From DASYVD01 sp036000545 (GTDB lineage: Bacteria > Actinomycetota > UBA4738 > CALAEC01), in NCBI GenBank assembly GCA_036000545.1, contig DASYVD010000130.1:1-14816 (forward strand): a stretch of DNA of 14,816 nucleotides, read 5' to 3'. The position numbers and the translations under genes were made by a program. Below, one piece after another: positions 1 to 5,791 of the stretch. Position 1 is the first letter of the stretch. Each line of letters opens with the position of its first letter. The notes below the pieces were generated by a model, which saw only the letters and a list, made by a program, of their open reading frames with translations, searched no databases and was not told the origin of the DNA.

Positions 1-261
1 GGCCCGTTGACCATCGCCACCACCCGCAGGTACCTGATGCTCTTCGACCACAACGTCTTCTATCCCGACCCGTCGAGCGTCACGGCCACACGCGATCGGC
101 TGATCTTCGAGTTCGACCCACCTCCGGGAGAGGTTTTCCGAGTGACGATGGACGGACGCATCGAGCCGACGGAGCACCTCAGCCAGTCGGCCGAGACCTC
201 GTTGCTCGTCGACGGCGTGGCGGTAGTAACCGTTTCCTACACGACGAGGGTGGTGCCGTAG
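1..261 (+). CDS. C-terminal part of an unrecognised protein (5' end outside window)
   Basis: The frame is open from the first base of the window to a TAG at 259-261, so the gene probably begins upstream. A TTG at position 7 is only an internal candidate start. I do not recognise the family. The visible 80 or so residues are rich in alternating hydrophobic and polar residues (for example RLIFEFDPPPGEVFRV and TSLLVDGVAVVTVSYTTRV), which suggests a small beta-sandwich domain. No transmembrane segment is visible in this part. The stop codon is directly followed by the ATG of the DUF421 gene with no gap, so the two are very likely co-transcribed and translationally coupled. An envelope-associated role together with the DUF421 protein is inference from position only. 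Confidence 0.6.
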   Translation, partial: GPLTIATTRRYLMLFDHNVFYPDPSSVTATRDRLIFEFDPPPGEVFRVTMDGRIEPTEHLSQSAETSLLVDGVAVVTVSYTTRVVP

Positions 262-750
262 ATGGAGATCGTGATCCGTGCTTCGATCCTCTACCTCCTG
301 ATCTGGATACTCATTCGCGCGATGGGCAAGAGAGAGCTGTCGGAGATGAGCGCGTTCGAGCTCGTGCTGCTGGTGACCATCGGCGACTTGGTGCAACAGG
401 GCGTGACACAAGAGGACTACTCGATCACCGGCGCGTTCCTCGCCATCGGGACACTCGGCTTCTGGATCCTTCTATGGTCCTACGTGGCTTTTCGATTCAA
501 GAGGACGCGAGGGGTGATCGAAGGCAACCCGGTGATCGTGGTGCATGACGGGCGTATCCAGCAGGAGGCGCTTCGAGTGGAGCGGGTGACGCTCGACGAG
601 CTCAAGGATGCGGCCCGGGAGCAGGGCATCGGCGACTTGCGCGAGGTGCAGTTCGGTGTGCTGGAGGCGAGCGGGAAATTCTCGTTCCTGACGCGCAGGG
701 ACCTGGACCAGCGACCGCGGCAGAGCGGGACGGAGCGGGTAGCAGAGTAG
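262..750 (+). CDS. DUF421/YetF-family membrane protein
   Basis: This 162-residue protein has the layout of the DUF421 (YetF-like) family. The N-terminal half is membrane-embedded, with hydrophobic segments at about residues 3-20, 32-48 and 55-77. The soluble alpha/beta domain starts near residue 85. Family landmarks visible are RAMGKRELSEMSAFELVLL with IGDLVQ after the first helix, then NPVIVVHDGRI, the TLDELKDAAREQGI helix and the EVQFGVLEASGKFSFL strand at the end. The biochemical role of the family is not well established. Bacillus members such as YetF have been linked to spore or envelope functions, and nothing here defines the role. The ATG directly abuts the TAG of the preceding frame, which points to translational coupling. 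The gene ends 7 bp from the convergent sdhB-type gene, and no terminator hairpin fits in between. Confidence 0.88.
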   Translation: MEIVIRASILYLLIWILIRAMGKRELSEMSAFELVLLVTIGDLVQQGVTQEDYSITGAFLAIGTLGFWILLWSYVAFRFKRTRGVIEGNPVIVVHDGRIQQEALRVERVTLDELKDAAREQGIGDLREVQFGVLEASGKFSFLTRRDLDQRPRQSGTERVAE

Positions 751-757
751 GGCCGGG

Positions 758-1456
758 CTACATCCGTTCGAACAGGATGGCTCGCTTCACCTCTTGAATC
801 GCCTGGGTGACCTTGATCCCGCGAGGGCAGGCTTCGGTGCAGTTGAAGGTGGTCCGACACCGGAACACGCCGGTCTTATCCCCGAGCACGCGGAGGCGCT
901 CCCTGCCTCCCTGATCCCTCGAGTCGAAGATGAACCGGTGGGCGGTGACGATCGCGGCCGGCCCGATGTACCGACCGTCGCCCCAGAAGATCGGGCACGA
1001 GGTGGTACAGGCGGCACACAGGATGCACTTCGTGGTGTCGTCGAACCGTTCCCGTTCCTCGGGGCTCTGGAGCCGCTCCCGGTCACCGGCGTCCTCGTCG
1101 TTGATCAGATACGGCAATACCGCCCGGTACCCCTCGAAGAACGGCTCCATATCCACGATGAGGTCCTTCTTCACCGGGAGGCCCCGGATCGGCTCTACCG
1201 TCACCTTGGGTGCCACGTCCTTCACCAGCACCTTGCACGCCAGGTCGTTCTTCCCATTGACCAGTATGGCGTCCGAGCCACAGATGCCGTGTGCGCACGA
1301 CCGCCTGAGGGCCAGCGTGCCGTCGTGGCGCCACTTGACCTCGTGGAGGGCGTCGAGGAGCCGGTCGGAGGGCTCCATCTCCACGGTGAACTGGTCCCAC
1401 CAGGGGTCGGCGCTCACCTCAGGGTTGTAGCGGCGGATGCGCAGCGTCAATTCCAT
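758..1456 (-). CDS. sdhB: succinate dehydrogenase iron-sulfur subunit (SdhB type)
   Basis: This 232-residue iron-sulfur subunit passes electrons from the flavoprotein to the quinone site at the inner face of the cytoplasmic membrane. The N-terminal ferredoxin domain binds [2Fe-2S] through C54, C59, D62 and C74 (CAHGICGSD...C). Asp at the third position is also found in E. coli and mycobacterial SdhB, whereas FrdB proteins have Cys there. The C-terminal domain has CILCAACTTSCP (C144, C147, C150, C154) for [4Fe-4S] and C200, C206, C210 (CRTTFNCTEACP) for [3Fe-4S]. The ATG at 1456 gives the usual SdhB length, and a longer in-frame extension would overlap frdD. The gene lies 10 bp downstream of frdD as the last gene of the operon, and its usual SdhA partner survives only as a remnant at 4728-5336. 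It may serve FrdA here, or an intact SdhA encoded elsewhere. Confidence 0.92.
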   Translation of the reverse strand: MELTLRIRRYNPEVSADPWWDQFTVEMEPSDRLLDALHEVKWRHDGTLALRRSCAHGICGSDAILVNGKNDLACKVLVKDVAPKVTVEPIRGLPVKKDLIVDMEPFFEGYRAVLPYLINDEDAGDRERLQSPEERERFDDTTKCILCAACTTSCPIFWGDGRYIGPAAIVTAHRFIFDSRDQGGRERLRVLGDKTGVFRCRTTFNCTEACPRGIKVTQAIQEVKRAILFERM

Positions 1457-1466
1457 CGCTACCGGC

Positions 1467-1850
1467 TCAGATGAGAAGTAGCACCCAGACCGTGAGGGCC
1501 GCACCAACCACGGCGGTCCCGTAGCAGGCCGCGGCGATGTGCAGCTTTCCGCCGTGGATCCCGAGCTCGTGGTGGATGGTGAACCGGAACCGGTGGGCCC
1601 AGTGGAACAGGGGGAGGGTGACGAGGACCCCGAGGTAGAGCTTGGCCAGAGGGTGGCGGACCAGGTCGAGGACCCGGTCGTAGGACAAGGCGTCGTCGGG
1701 AAGCCATCCGAGGCCGAAGGCGATCCCCAGGATGGCGATGTGGACGGGGAAGAGGAACGCGGCCACCATCCCACCCGCCGAGAACAGCGACCAGAAGGCG
1801 AGCTCCGGCGACGGGAGCGGACCCTTCTCCTGCTGTTTCGGTTTGGCCAT
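1467..1850 (-). CDS. frdD: fumarate reductase membrane anchor subunit D
   Basis: This 127-residue protein is one of the two hydrophobic anchors of the quinol:fumarate reductase of the FrdABCD type. FrdD landmarks are AFWSLFSAGGMVAAFLFPVH at about residues 18-37, then DALSYDRVL, then a second hydrophobic segment with LPLFHWAHRFRFTIHHELGIH, and a final helix ending in WVLLLI. Three transmembrane segments are evident, at about 22-48, 69-87 and 103-127. The ATG at 1850 lies 2 bp after the stop of the FrdB-FrdC fusion, so translation is probably coupled. The partner anchor FrdC is the C-terminal part of that fusion. In the family these anchors form the quinone site and, in the E. coli type, carry no haem. 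The length is normal for FrdD. Confidence 0.92.
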   Translation of the reverse strand: MAKPKQQEKGPLPSPELAFWSLFSAGGMVAAFLFPVHIAILGIAFGLGWLPDDALSYDRVLDLVRHPLAKLYLGVLVTLPLFHWAHRFRFTIHHELGIHGGKLHIAAACYGTAVVGAALTVWVLLLI

Positions 1851-1852
1851 CG

Positions 1853-3007
1853 CTAGAACCAGATGTGGAAGTAGGCGACCACCGCGGAGGCAAGGATCAA
1901 CGCCACGACGAGCGCCGCCACCTTGATCGGGCCCGGCAGGGCCTTCCCCAGGAGGCGGATCACCGTGACGTGGGCCGTCAGGCGTAACCACGTGCCAGTG
2001 TGATAGAGCACCGCGCCCAGGATGACGACGGAAAGGGCGATGATCGCGGGCAGGGCGAGCCACCGGAGGAACCCCTCGTAGGCTTCGGGGCCCCGGGACA
2101 GGGCGAACAGGAACAACAGGAGGATCACCGACCAGGCCGCCACGAACACCGATGTGAGTTCCCGGGCCACGAATCGCCGGTAGGGGGCGGTCTTCAGCCA
2201 CCAGCCCCTGGGCATCTTGGGGACGTGGACCGGATACCGGCGGCCCGCCCCCGTCCGCACCTTCGCCCCCCCGAACGGCCACACCACCGAGCGGAGCATG
2301 TCCGTAGCCGCGGCCACCTTGGATCGCTGGATGGCCGCCGCCGGGTCGACGTCCTTCGGGCACACCACGCTGCACTCGCCGACGAATGTGCAGTCCCAGA
2401 TGCCCCAGTCGACCTCCAGGACCTCCTTCCGCTCCGTCCTTCCCTCGTCCCTGGAGTCGAGGTCGTACCGATGGGCCAGGGCGATGACCGCCGGGCCCAG
2501 GAAGTCCGGGTCTTGCCCGTAGACCGGGCAGGCCGAGTAGCAGAGCATGCAATTGATGCACATGCTGAACTGCTTGTAGACGTCGACCTCCTCGGGGGTC
2601 TGGAGGTATTCGCCCTCCTCGACGGGCTTCTCTTGCTCTCGGATCATCCAGGGCTTGACCTCTTTCAGCTTCTCCATGAAGTCGGTCATGTCCACGACCA
2701 GGTCACGGACGACGGGGAAGTGCTGAAGGGGCTCGACGACCACCGGCTCCGGGCGGAACTCCCGCAGGAACGTGGCGCAAGTGAGCCGGGGCTCGCCGTT
2801 CACCATCATCCCGCACGACCCGCACACCCCCATGCGGCACGACCAGCGGTAGGCGAGGCTGCCGTCGATATCGTCCTTTATGTGGTTCAGCGCGTCGAGG
2901 ACCACCATGTCCTCGCGGTAGGGGACCTCGTATTCGTCGTAGTAGGGCACGGGAACGTGTCCCGGCCGCCACCGGGCCACCTTCAGCGCTATCTTCTCGT
3001 CGGCCAT
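1853..3007 (-). CDS. frdB: FrdB-FrdC fusion: fumarate reductase iron-sulfur subunit joined to membrane anchor C
   Basis: A single open frame of 384 residues holds two normally separate subunits. Residues 1 to about 245 are FrdB. The [2Fe-2S] ligands are C57, C62, C65 and C77 (all Cys, unlike the sdhB-type paralogue downstream). The [4Fe-4S] ligands are C150, C153, C156 and C160 (CINCMLCYSACP), and the [3Fe-4S] ligands are C206, C212 and C216. After a basic linker (about 246-265), residues 266-384 are FrdC: WWLKTAPYRRFVARELTSV, then transmembrane segments near 287-304, 318-337 and 364-382, with LYHTGTW matching the conserved His region of FrdC. The ATG at 3007 is chosen because TAGGAG lies upstream at good spacing and the gene is 11 bp after frdA; an upstream ATG at 3046 would overlap frdA. 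Both the FrdB C-terminus and the FrdC N-terminus are cytoplasmic in the known complex, so the fusion is topologically plausible. Confidence 0.93.
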   Translation of the reverse strand: MADEKIALKVARWRPGHVPVPYYDEYEVPYREDMVVLDALNHIKDDIDGSLAYRWSCRMGVCGSCGMMVNGEPRLTCATFLREFRPEPVVVEPLQHFPVVRDLVVDMTDFMEKLKEVKPWMIREQEKPVEEGEYLQTPEEVDVYKQFSMCINCMLCYSACPVYGQDPDFLGPAVIALAHRYDLDSRDEGRTERKEVLEVDWGIWDCTFVGECSVVCPKDVDPAAAIQRSKVAAATDMLRSVVWPFGGAKVRTGAGRRYPVHVPKMPRGWWLKTAPYRRFVARELTSVFVAAWSVILLLFLFALSRGPEAYEGFLRWLALPAIIALSVVILGAVLYHTGTWLRLTAHVTVIRLLGKALPGPIKVAALVVALILASAVVAYFHIWF

Positions 3008-3018
3008 CTCCGATGCTC

Positions 3019-4728
3019 CTAGTACTCTCGCTCCGCGGGCGGCCACCGGGTGATCGTAACGTCGCTGTACTCGATCCGAGGCGCCTCCGCACCGCTGAAG
3101 GCCAGGCTGTGCTTCAGGAACCGCTTGTCATCGCGGGCGGGATGGTCCGAGCGCGTGTGCGATCCGCGGGACTCCCGCCGCTCGAGGCCTGACGCGACAA
3201 CTGTCTCGGCCACGTCGAGCATGTTGCCGAGCTCCAGGGCCGCCACTAACTCGGTGTTGAAGGCGCGATCGTGATCGTCGAGGCTCACGTTCCGGTACCG
3301 TTCTCGCAGCCTGCGGATCTCCTCGACCGTCTCCTTCAGCGACTCTTCGGTCCGGAAGATGCCGGCACCCTTCTCCATGGCAGCTTGAAGGTCTCGGCGG
3401 ATCGCGCCGATCCGTTCCCGACGTTCCGTCCTGTTCAGGTAGTCCGCCACCAACCGGTCTTGCTCGGCCTGGGCCAGCTTCACGAGAGGGCTCCGGGGAG
3501 GCTGGGTCGCGTCCAGGGCGTCCTCCGCGGCCTGCCTCCCCGCCCTCGCCCCGAACACCAGGCACTCGCTGAGGGAGTTCGAGCCCAGCCGGTTCGCCCC
3601 GTTGATGCTCACGCTGGCCGCCTCGCCTGCGGCGTACAGGCCGGGGAGGCGGGTCCGGCCCACGATGTCGGTGTCGACGCCTCCCATCATGTAGTGGACC
3701 ACGGGCCGGACCGGGATGGGCTCGTGGACCGGGTCGATCCCCACGTAGTTCCGGACCAGCTCCCGGACGAACGGCAGCTTCTTGTCGATCGTCTCCTCGC
3801 CGAGGTGGCGGACGTCGAGATGGACGTACTCGCCGTACGGCCCCTCGAACGCCTGGCCCTTCTCGAACTCCTGCATGATCGCTCGGGAGAGGATGTCCCG
3901 GGGCCCCAGCTCCATCTTCGACGGGATGTAGTCCTCGAGGAACCGCCGCCCCTCCTTGTTCAGCAGGTATCCGCCCTCCCCTCGAGAGGCCTCGGTCATG
4001 AGGATCCCGGTGCCGGGCAGACCGGTCGGGTGGTACTGCACGAACTCCATGTCTTTGAGGGGAACGCCCGCCCGGTAGGCCAGCGCCATCCCGTCGCCGG
4101 TCTTGATGGCCCCGTTGGTGGTGAAGGAGTAGATGCGCCCGGCGCCCCCGGTGCATACGATGACGGCCTTCCCGGTGATGCACCTGACTTCGGTGTCGCG
4201 GAGGTCCATGGCGGCCACGCCCGCGCACCGGCCGTCCTCGACCAGGAGCTTCGTGACGAAGAACTCGTCGTAGCGGGCGATGCGCTCGTACTTCAGGGAG
4301 GTCTGGAAGAGGGCGTGGAGCATATGGAAGCCGGTCTTGTCGGCAGCGAATAGCGTTCGGGGCACGCTCATCCCGCCGAAGGGCCGGACGGCCAGCCGCC
4401 CGTCCGGTTCCCGGCTCCACGGACATCCCCAGTGCTCCAGCCGGACCATCTCCGGAAAGCACTCGGAGACGAAGGCCTCCACTACGTCCTGGTCAGCGAG
4501 CCAGTCGCTTCCGCGGATGGTGTCGAAGGCGTGGAGGTCGAGGCTATCGTCCTCCCGGACGACCGCTCCCGCACCCCCCTCGGCCGACACGGTGTGGCTG
4601 CGCATCGGGTAGACCTTGGACACCAGGGCGATGCTCAGGGCATCTGAGACCTCTGCGGCAGCGATGGCCGCCCGGAGACCGGCACCCCCACCCCCCACGA
4701 TGACGATGTCGTGAGCGATCGTCTCCAT
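3019..4728 (-). CDS. frdA: fumarate reductase/succinate dehydrogenase flavoprotein subunit
   Basis: This 569-residue catalytic subunit interconverts fumarate and succinate on covalently bound FAD. Visible motifs are the Rossmann dinucleotide site IVIVGGGGAGLRAAI (about 8-22), RSHTVSAEGG with H45 at the position of the FAD-linked His, HPTG (H233), TEASRGEGG (R249) around the dicarboxylate site, RPVVHYMMGGV (H345), and GANRLGSNSLSE with R380. The C-terminal helical domain ends in ITRWPPAEREY. The ATG at 4728 shares its A with the TGA of the upstream sdhC'-'sdhA remnant (TGATG), which is typical of translational coupling; any longer form would run into that frame. With the FrdB-FrdC fusion and FrdD downstream, it makes a complete E. 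coli/mycobacterial-type FrdABCD set. The direction in vivo (fumarate reduction or succinate oxidation) cannot be read from the sequence. Confidence 0.95.
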   Translation of the reverse strand: METIAHDIVIVGGGGAGLRAAIAAAEVSDALSIALVSKVYPMRSHTVSAEGGAGAVVREDDSLDLHAFDTIRGSDWLADQDVVEAFVSECFPEMVRLEHWGCPWSREPDGRLAVRPFGGMSVPRTLFAADKTGFHMLHALFQTSLKYERIARYDEFFVTKLLVEDGRCAGVAAMDLRDTEVRCITGKAVIVCTGGAGRIYSFTTNGAIKTGDGMALAYRAGVPLKDMEFVQYHPTGLPGTGILMTEASRGEGGYLLNKEGRRFLEDYIPSKMELGPRDILSRAIMQEFEKGQAFEGPYGEYVHLDVRHLGEETIDKKLPFVRELVRNYVGIDPVHEPIPVRPVVHYMMGGVDTDIVGRTRLPGLYAAGEAASVSINGANRLGSNSLSECLVFGARAGRQAAEDALDATQPPRSPLVKLAQAEQDRLVADYLNRTERRERIGAIRRDLQAAMEKGAGIFRTEESLKETVEEIRRLRERYRNVSLDDHDRAFNTELVAALELGNMLDVAETVVASGLERRESRGSHTRSDHPARDDKRFLKHSLAFSGAEAPRIEYSDVTITRWPPAEREY

Positions 4729-5336
4729 CAGTACTTCCGCTCCATGGGCACGTACGCGCCCAGCTTCACCGGCTTGTACTCCAAGCGCACGGACCCGTCC
4801 GGCTCGCGATATGCCAGGGAGTGCCGGAGCCAGTGATCGTCGTCCCGAAGGGGATGGTCCTCTCGGTAGTGCCCGCCCCGGCTCTCGTCCCGGGCCAGGG
4901 CCGCAGCCACCAGGGTGTCCGCGCAATCCAGGAGGAACTCCAGCTCCACAGCTTCCATGAGGTCGGTGTTGTACACCCTACCCTTGTCCTGGACCACGGC
5001 CCGCCCGTACCGCTCTCGCAAGGATCGGAGGATGTCCTGCATCTTCCGCCCGCTCTCCTCGGTGCGCACCACTCCGGCCAGGTCAGACATGTTCTCCTGC
5101 AACTCCTCCCGGATCTCCGGGACACGTTCGGTTCCTGTGGACCCCAGGAGCCGGTGGAGCAGCTCCCCCGTGAGCCGCTCCGGGTCCTGGGGACGGGCCC
5201 CACGCCACCAGCGCCGTGTCGACGATGTGAACGAAAAGAAGGCCAGGATGGCGACCCCGGTGACCCGGTGGGCGATCCAGGACCACTGGCCCTCCCGGCC
5301 CTTGTAGAGGCTTCCGAACTCGGAGGTCCGCTTCAA
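4728..5336 (-). pseudogene. sdhC'-'sdhA remnant: start of cytochrome b subunit joined to C-terminus of flavoprotein
   Basis: This 202-codon frame starts at TTG 5336. Its first 30 or so residues are the N-terminus of an SdhC cytochrome b subunit (SLYKGREGQWSWIAHRVTGV). SdhC-like sequence then continues in another frame (LFVHIVDTALVAWGP, about 5195-5243), so a single-base loss near the run at 5234-5241 is likely. From about 5195 the original frame resumes as the last 150 or so residues of an SdhA flavoprotein, including RTEESG, QDKGRVYNTDL, HYREDHPLRDDD and the usual end YVPMERKY. The rest of sdhC, all of sdhD and the FAD-binding three quarters of sdhA are missing, roughly 2 kb by normal gene sizes. 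The product cannot bind FAD or haem as such. Its stop overlaps the frdA start, so translation of the remnant may still feed frdA. An assembly error is possible. Confidence 0.8.
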
Positions 5337-5478
5337 GGGATCGCCACCAGTCTATCGTCGGGGGGTGGGCCTCGGACTGGCTTCCCCGGAGGCGGTTCCA
5401 TCATGCTAGCGTGCGGCTGCCACCGGGACCGAGGACCAGACGCTGGGCCGCGGAGCGGCCCGGGAGGAGGTGGACAGG
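5337..5478. promoter_or_regulatory. divergent intergenic region between the sdh/frd operon and the DUF4242 gene
   Basis: This 142-bp region separates two divergent transcription units and must hold both promoters. On the minus strand, TAGACT (plus-strand 5349-5354) fits an actinobacterial TANNNT -10 box and lies about 13 bp before the TTG of the sdhC remnant. No convincing -35 box is seen. On the plus strand, TAGCGT at 5407-5412 is a weaker -10 candidate for the DUF4242 gene, again without a good -35. A strong ribosome binding site, GGGAGGAGG (5462-5470), precedes the DUF4242 ATG. No clear operator palindrome was recognised. Confidence 0.35.
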
Positions 5479-5730
5479 ATGCCCCTATTCTTGGACGTGC
5501 ACCAGCAGATGCCCGAGGGAGCCACGGCGAGCGACGTTGCCGAAGCTCACGCGAAGGATGTCGCGACTCAGGAAAAGTACGGAGTGAAGTACATGAAGTA
5601 CTGGGTCGATGACAAGGCGGGCAAGATCTTCTGCCTAGTCGACGCTCCCGACGCGGAGACCGCGGCGACGGTCCACCGGGAAGCCCACGGCATGGTGGCC
5701 GACGAGATCTATCAGGTCCAGGAAGGCTAG
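5479..5730 (+). CDS. DUF4242 family protein (SCO4226-like small protein)
   Basis: The product is a small 83-residue ferredoxin-like-fold protein of the DUF4242 family. The family pattern is visible: MPLFLDVHQQM at the start, ASDVAEAHAKDVATQEKYGV in the middle, the strand GKIFCLVDAPDAE, then the helix ATVHREAHG and DEIYQV at the end. A Streptomyces member (SCO4226) has been described as nickel-binding, but metal binding here is only possible, with His residues in DVH, EAHAKD and VHREAH as candidates. ATG 5479 is preferred over an in-frame GTG at 5470 because AGGAGG at 5465-5470 stands 8 bases before the ATG and would overlap the GTG. The gene stands alone between the respiratory operon and the mutase gene, with no obvious partner. 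Confidence 0.82.
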   Translation: MPLFLDVHQQMPEGATASDVAEAHAKDVATQEKYGVKYMKYWVDDKAGKIFCLVDAPDAETAATVHREAHGMVADEIYQVQEG

Positions 5731-5777
5731 CGCCGCTTCCGTACCGGCCTTGCCTGCTACCGGGTTCGGTCGGGGTT

Positions 5778-5783
5778 TAGGCT
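5778..5783 (+). promoter_or_regulatory. putative -10 box for methylmalonyl-CoA mutase gene
   Basis: TAGGCT matches the TANNNT -10 pattern of actinobacterial promoters and ends 8 bases before the ATG at 5792. No Shine-Dalgarno sequence precedes this ATG. The pair of observations suggests a leaderless or nearly leaderless transcript, which is common in Actinomycetota. No clear -35 is present; TTGCCT at 5750-5755 is 22 bp away, too far for a standard promoter. Confidence 0.3.
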
Positions 5784-5791
5784 AGGCGACG

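Noticed and set aside
751..757. Shared terminator between DUF421 and the convergent sdhB-type gene.
   Set aside because: The gap is only 7 bp and no stem spanning the two gene ends was found.
758..1456. Second iron-sulfur subunit as a recent duplicate of the FrdB part of the fusion.
   Set aside because: The two differ through most of their length and in the third [2Fe-2S] ligand (Asp versus Cys). They belong to separate SdhB and FrdB types.
5470..5478. GTG start three codons upstream of the chosen DUF4242 start.
   Set aside because: It overlaps the AGGAGG ribosome binding site itself; the ATG at 5479 has proper spacing and matches the family's N-terminus.
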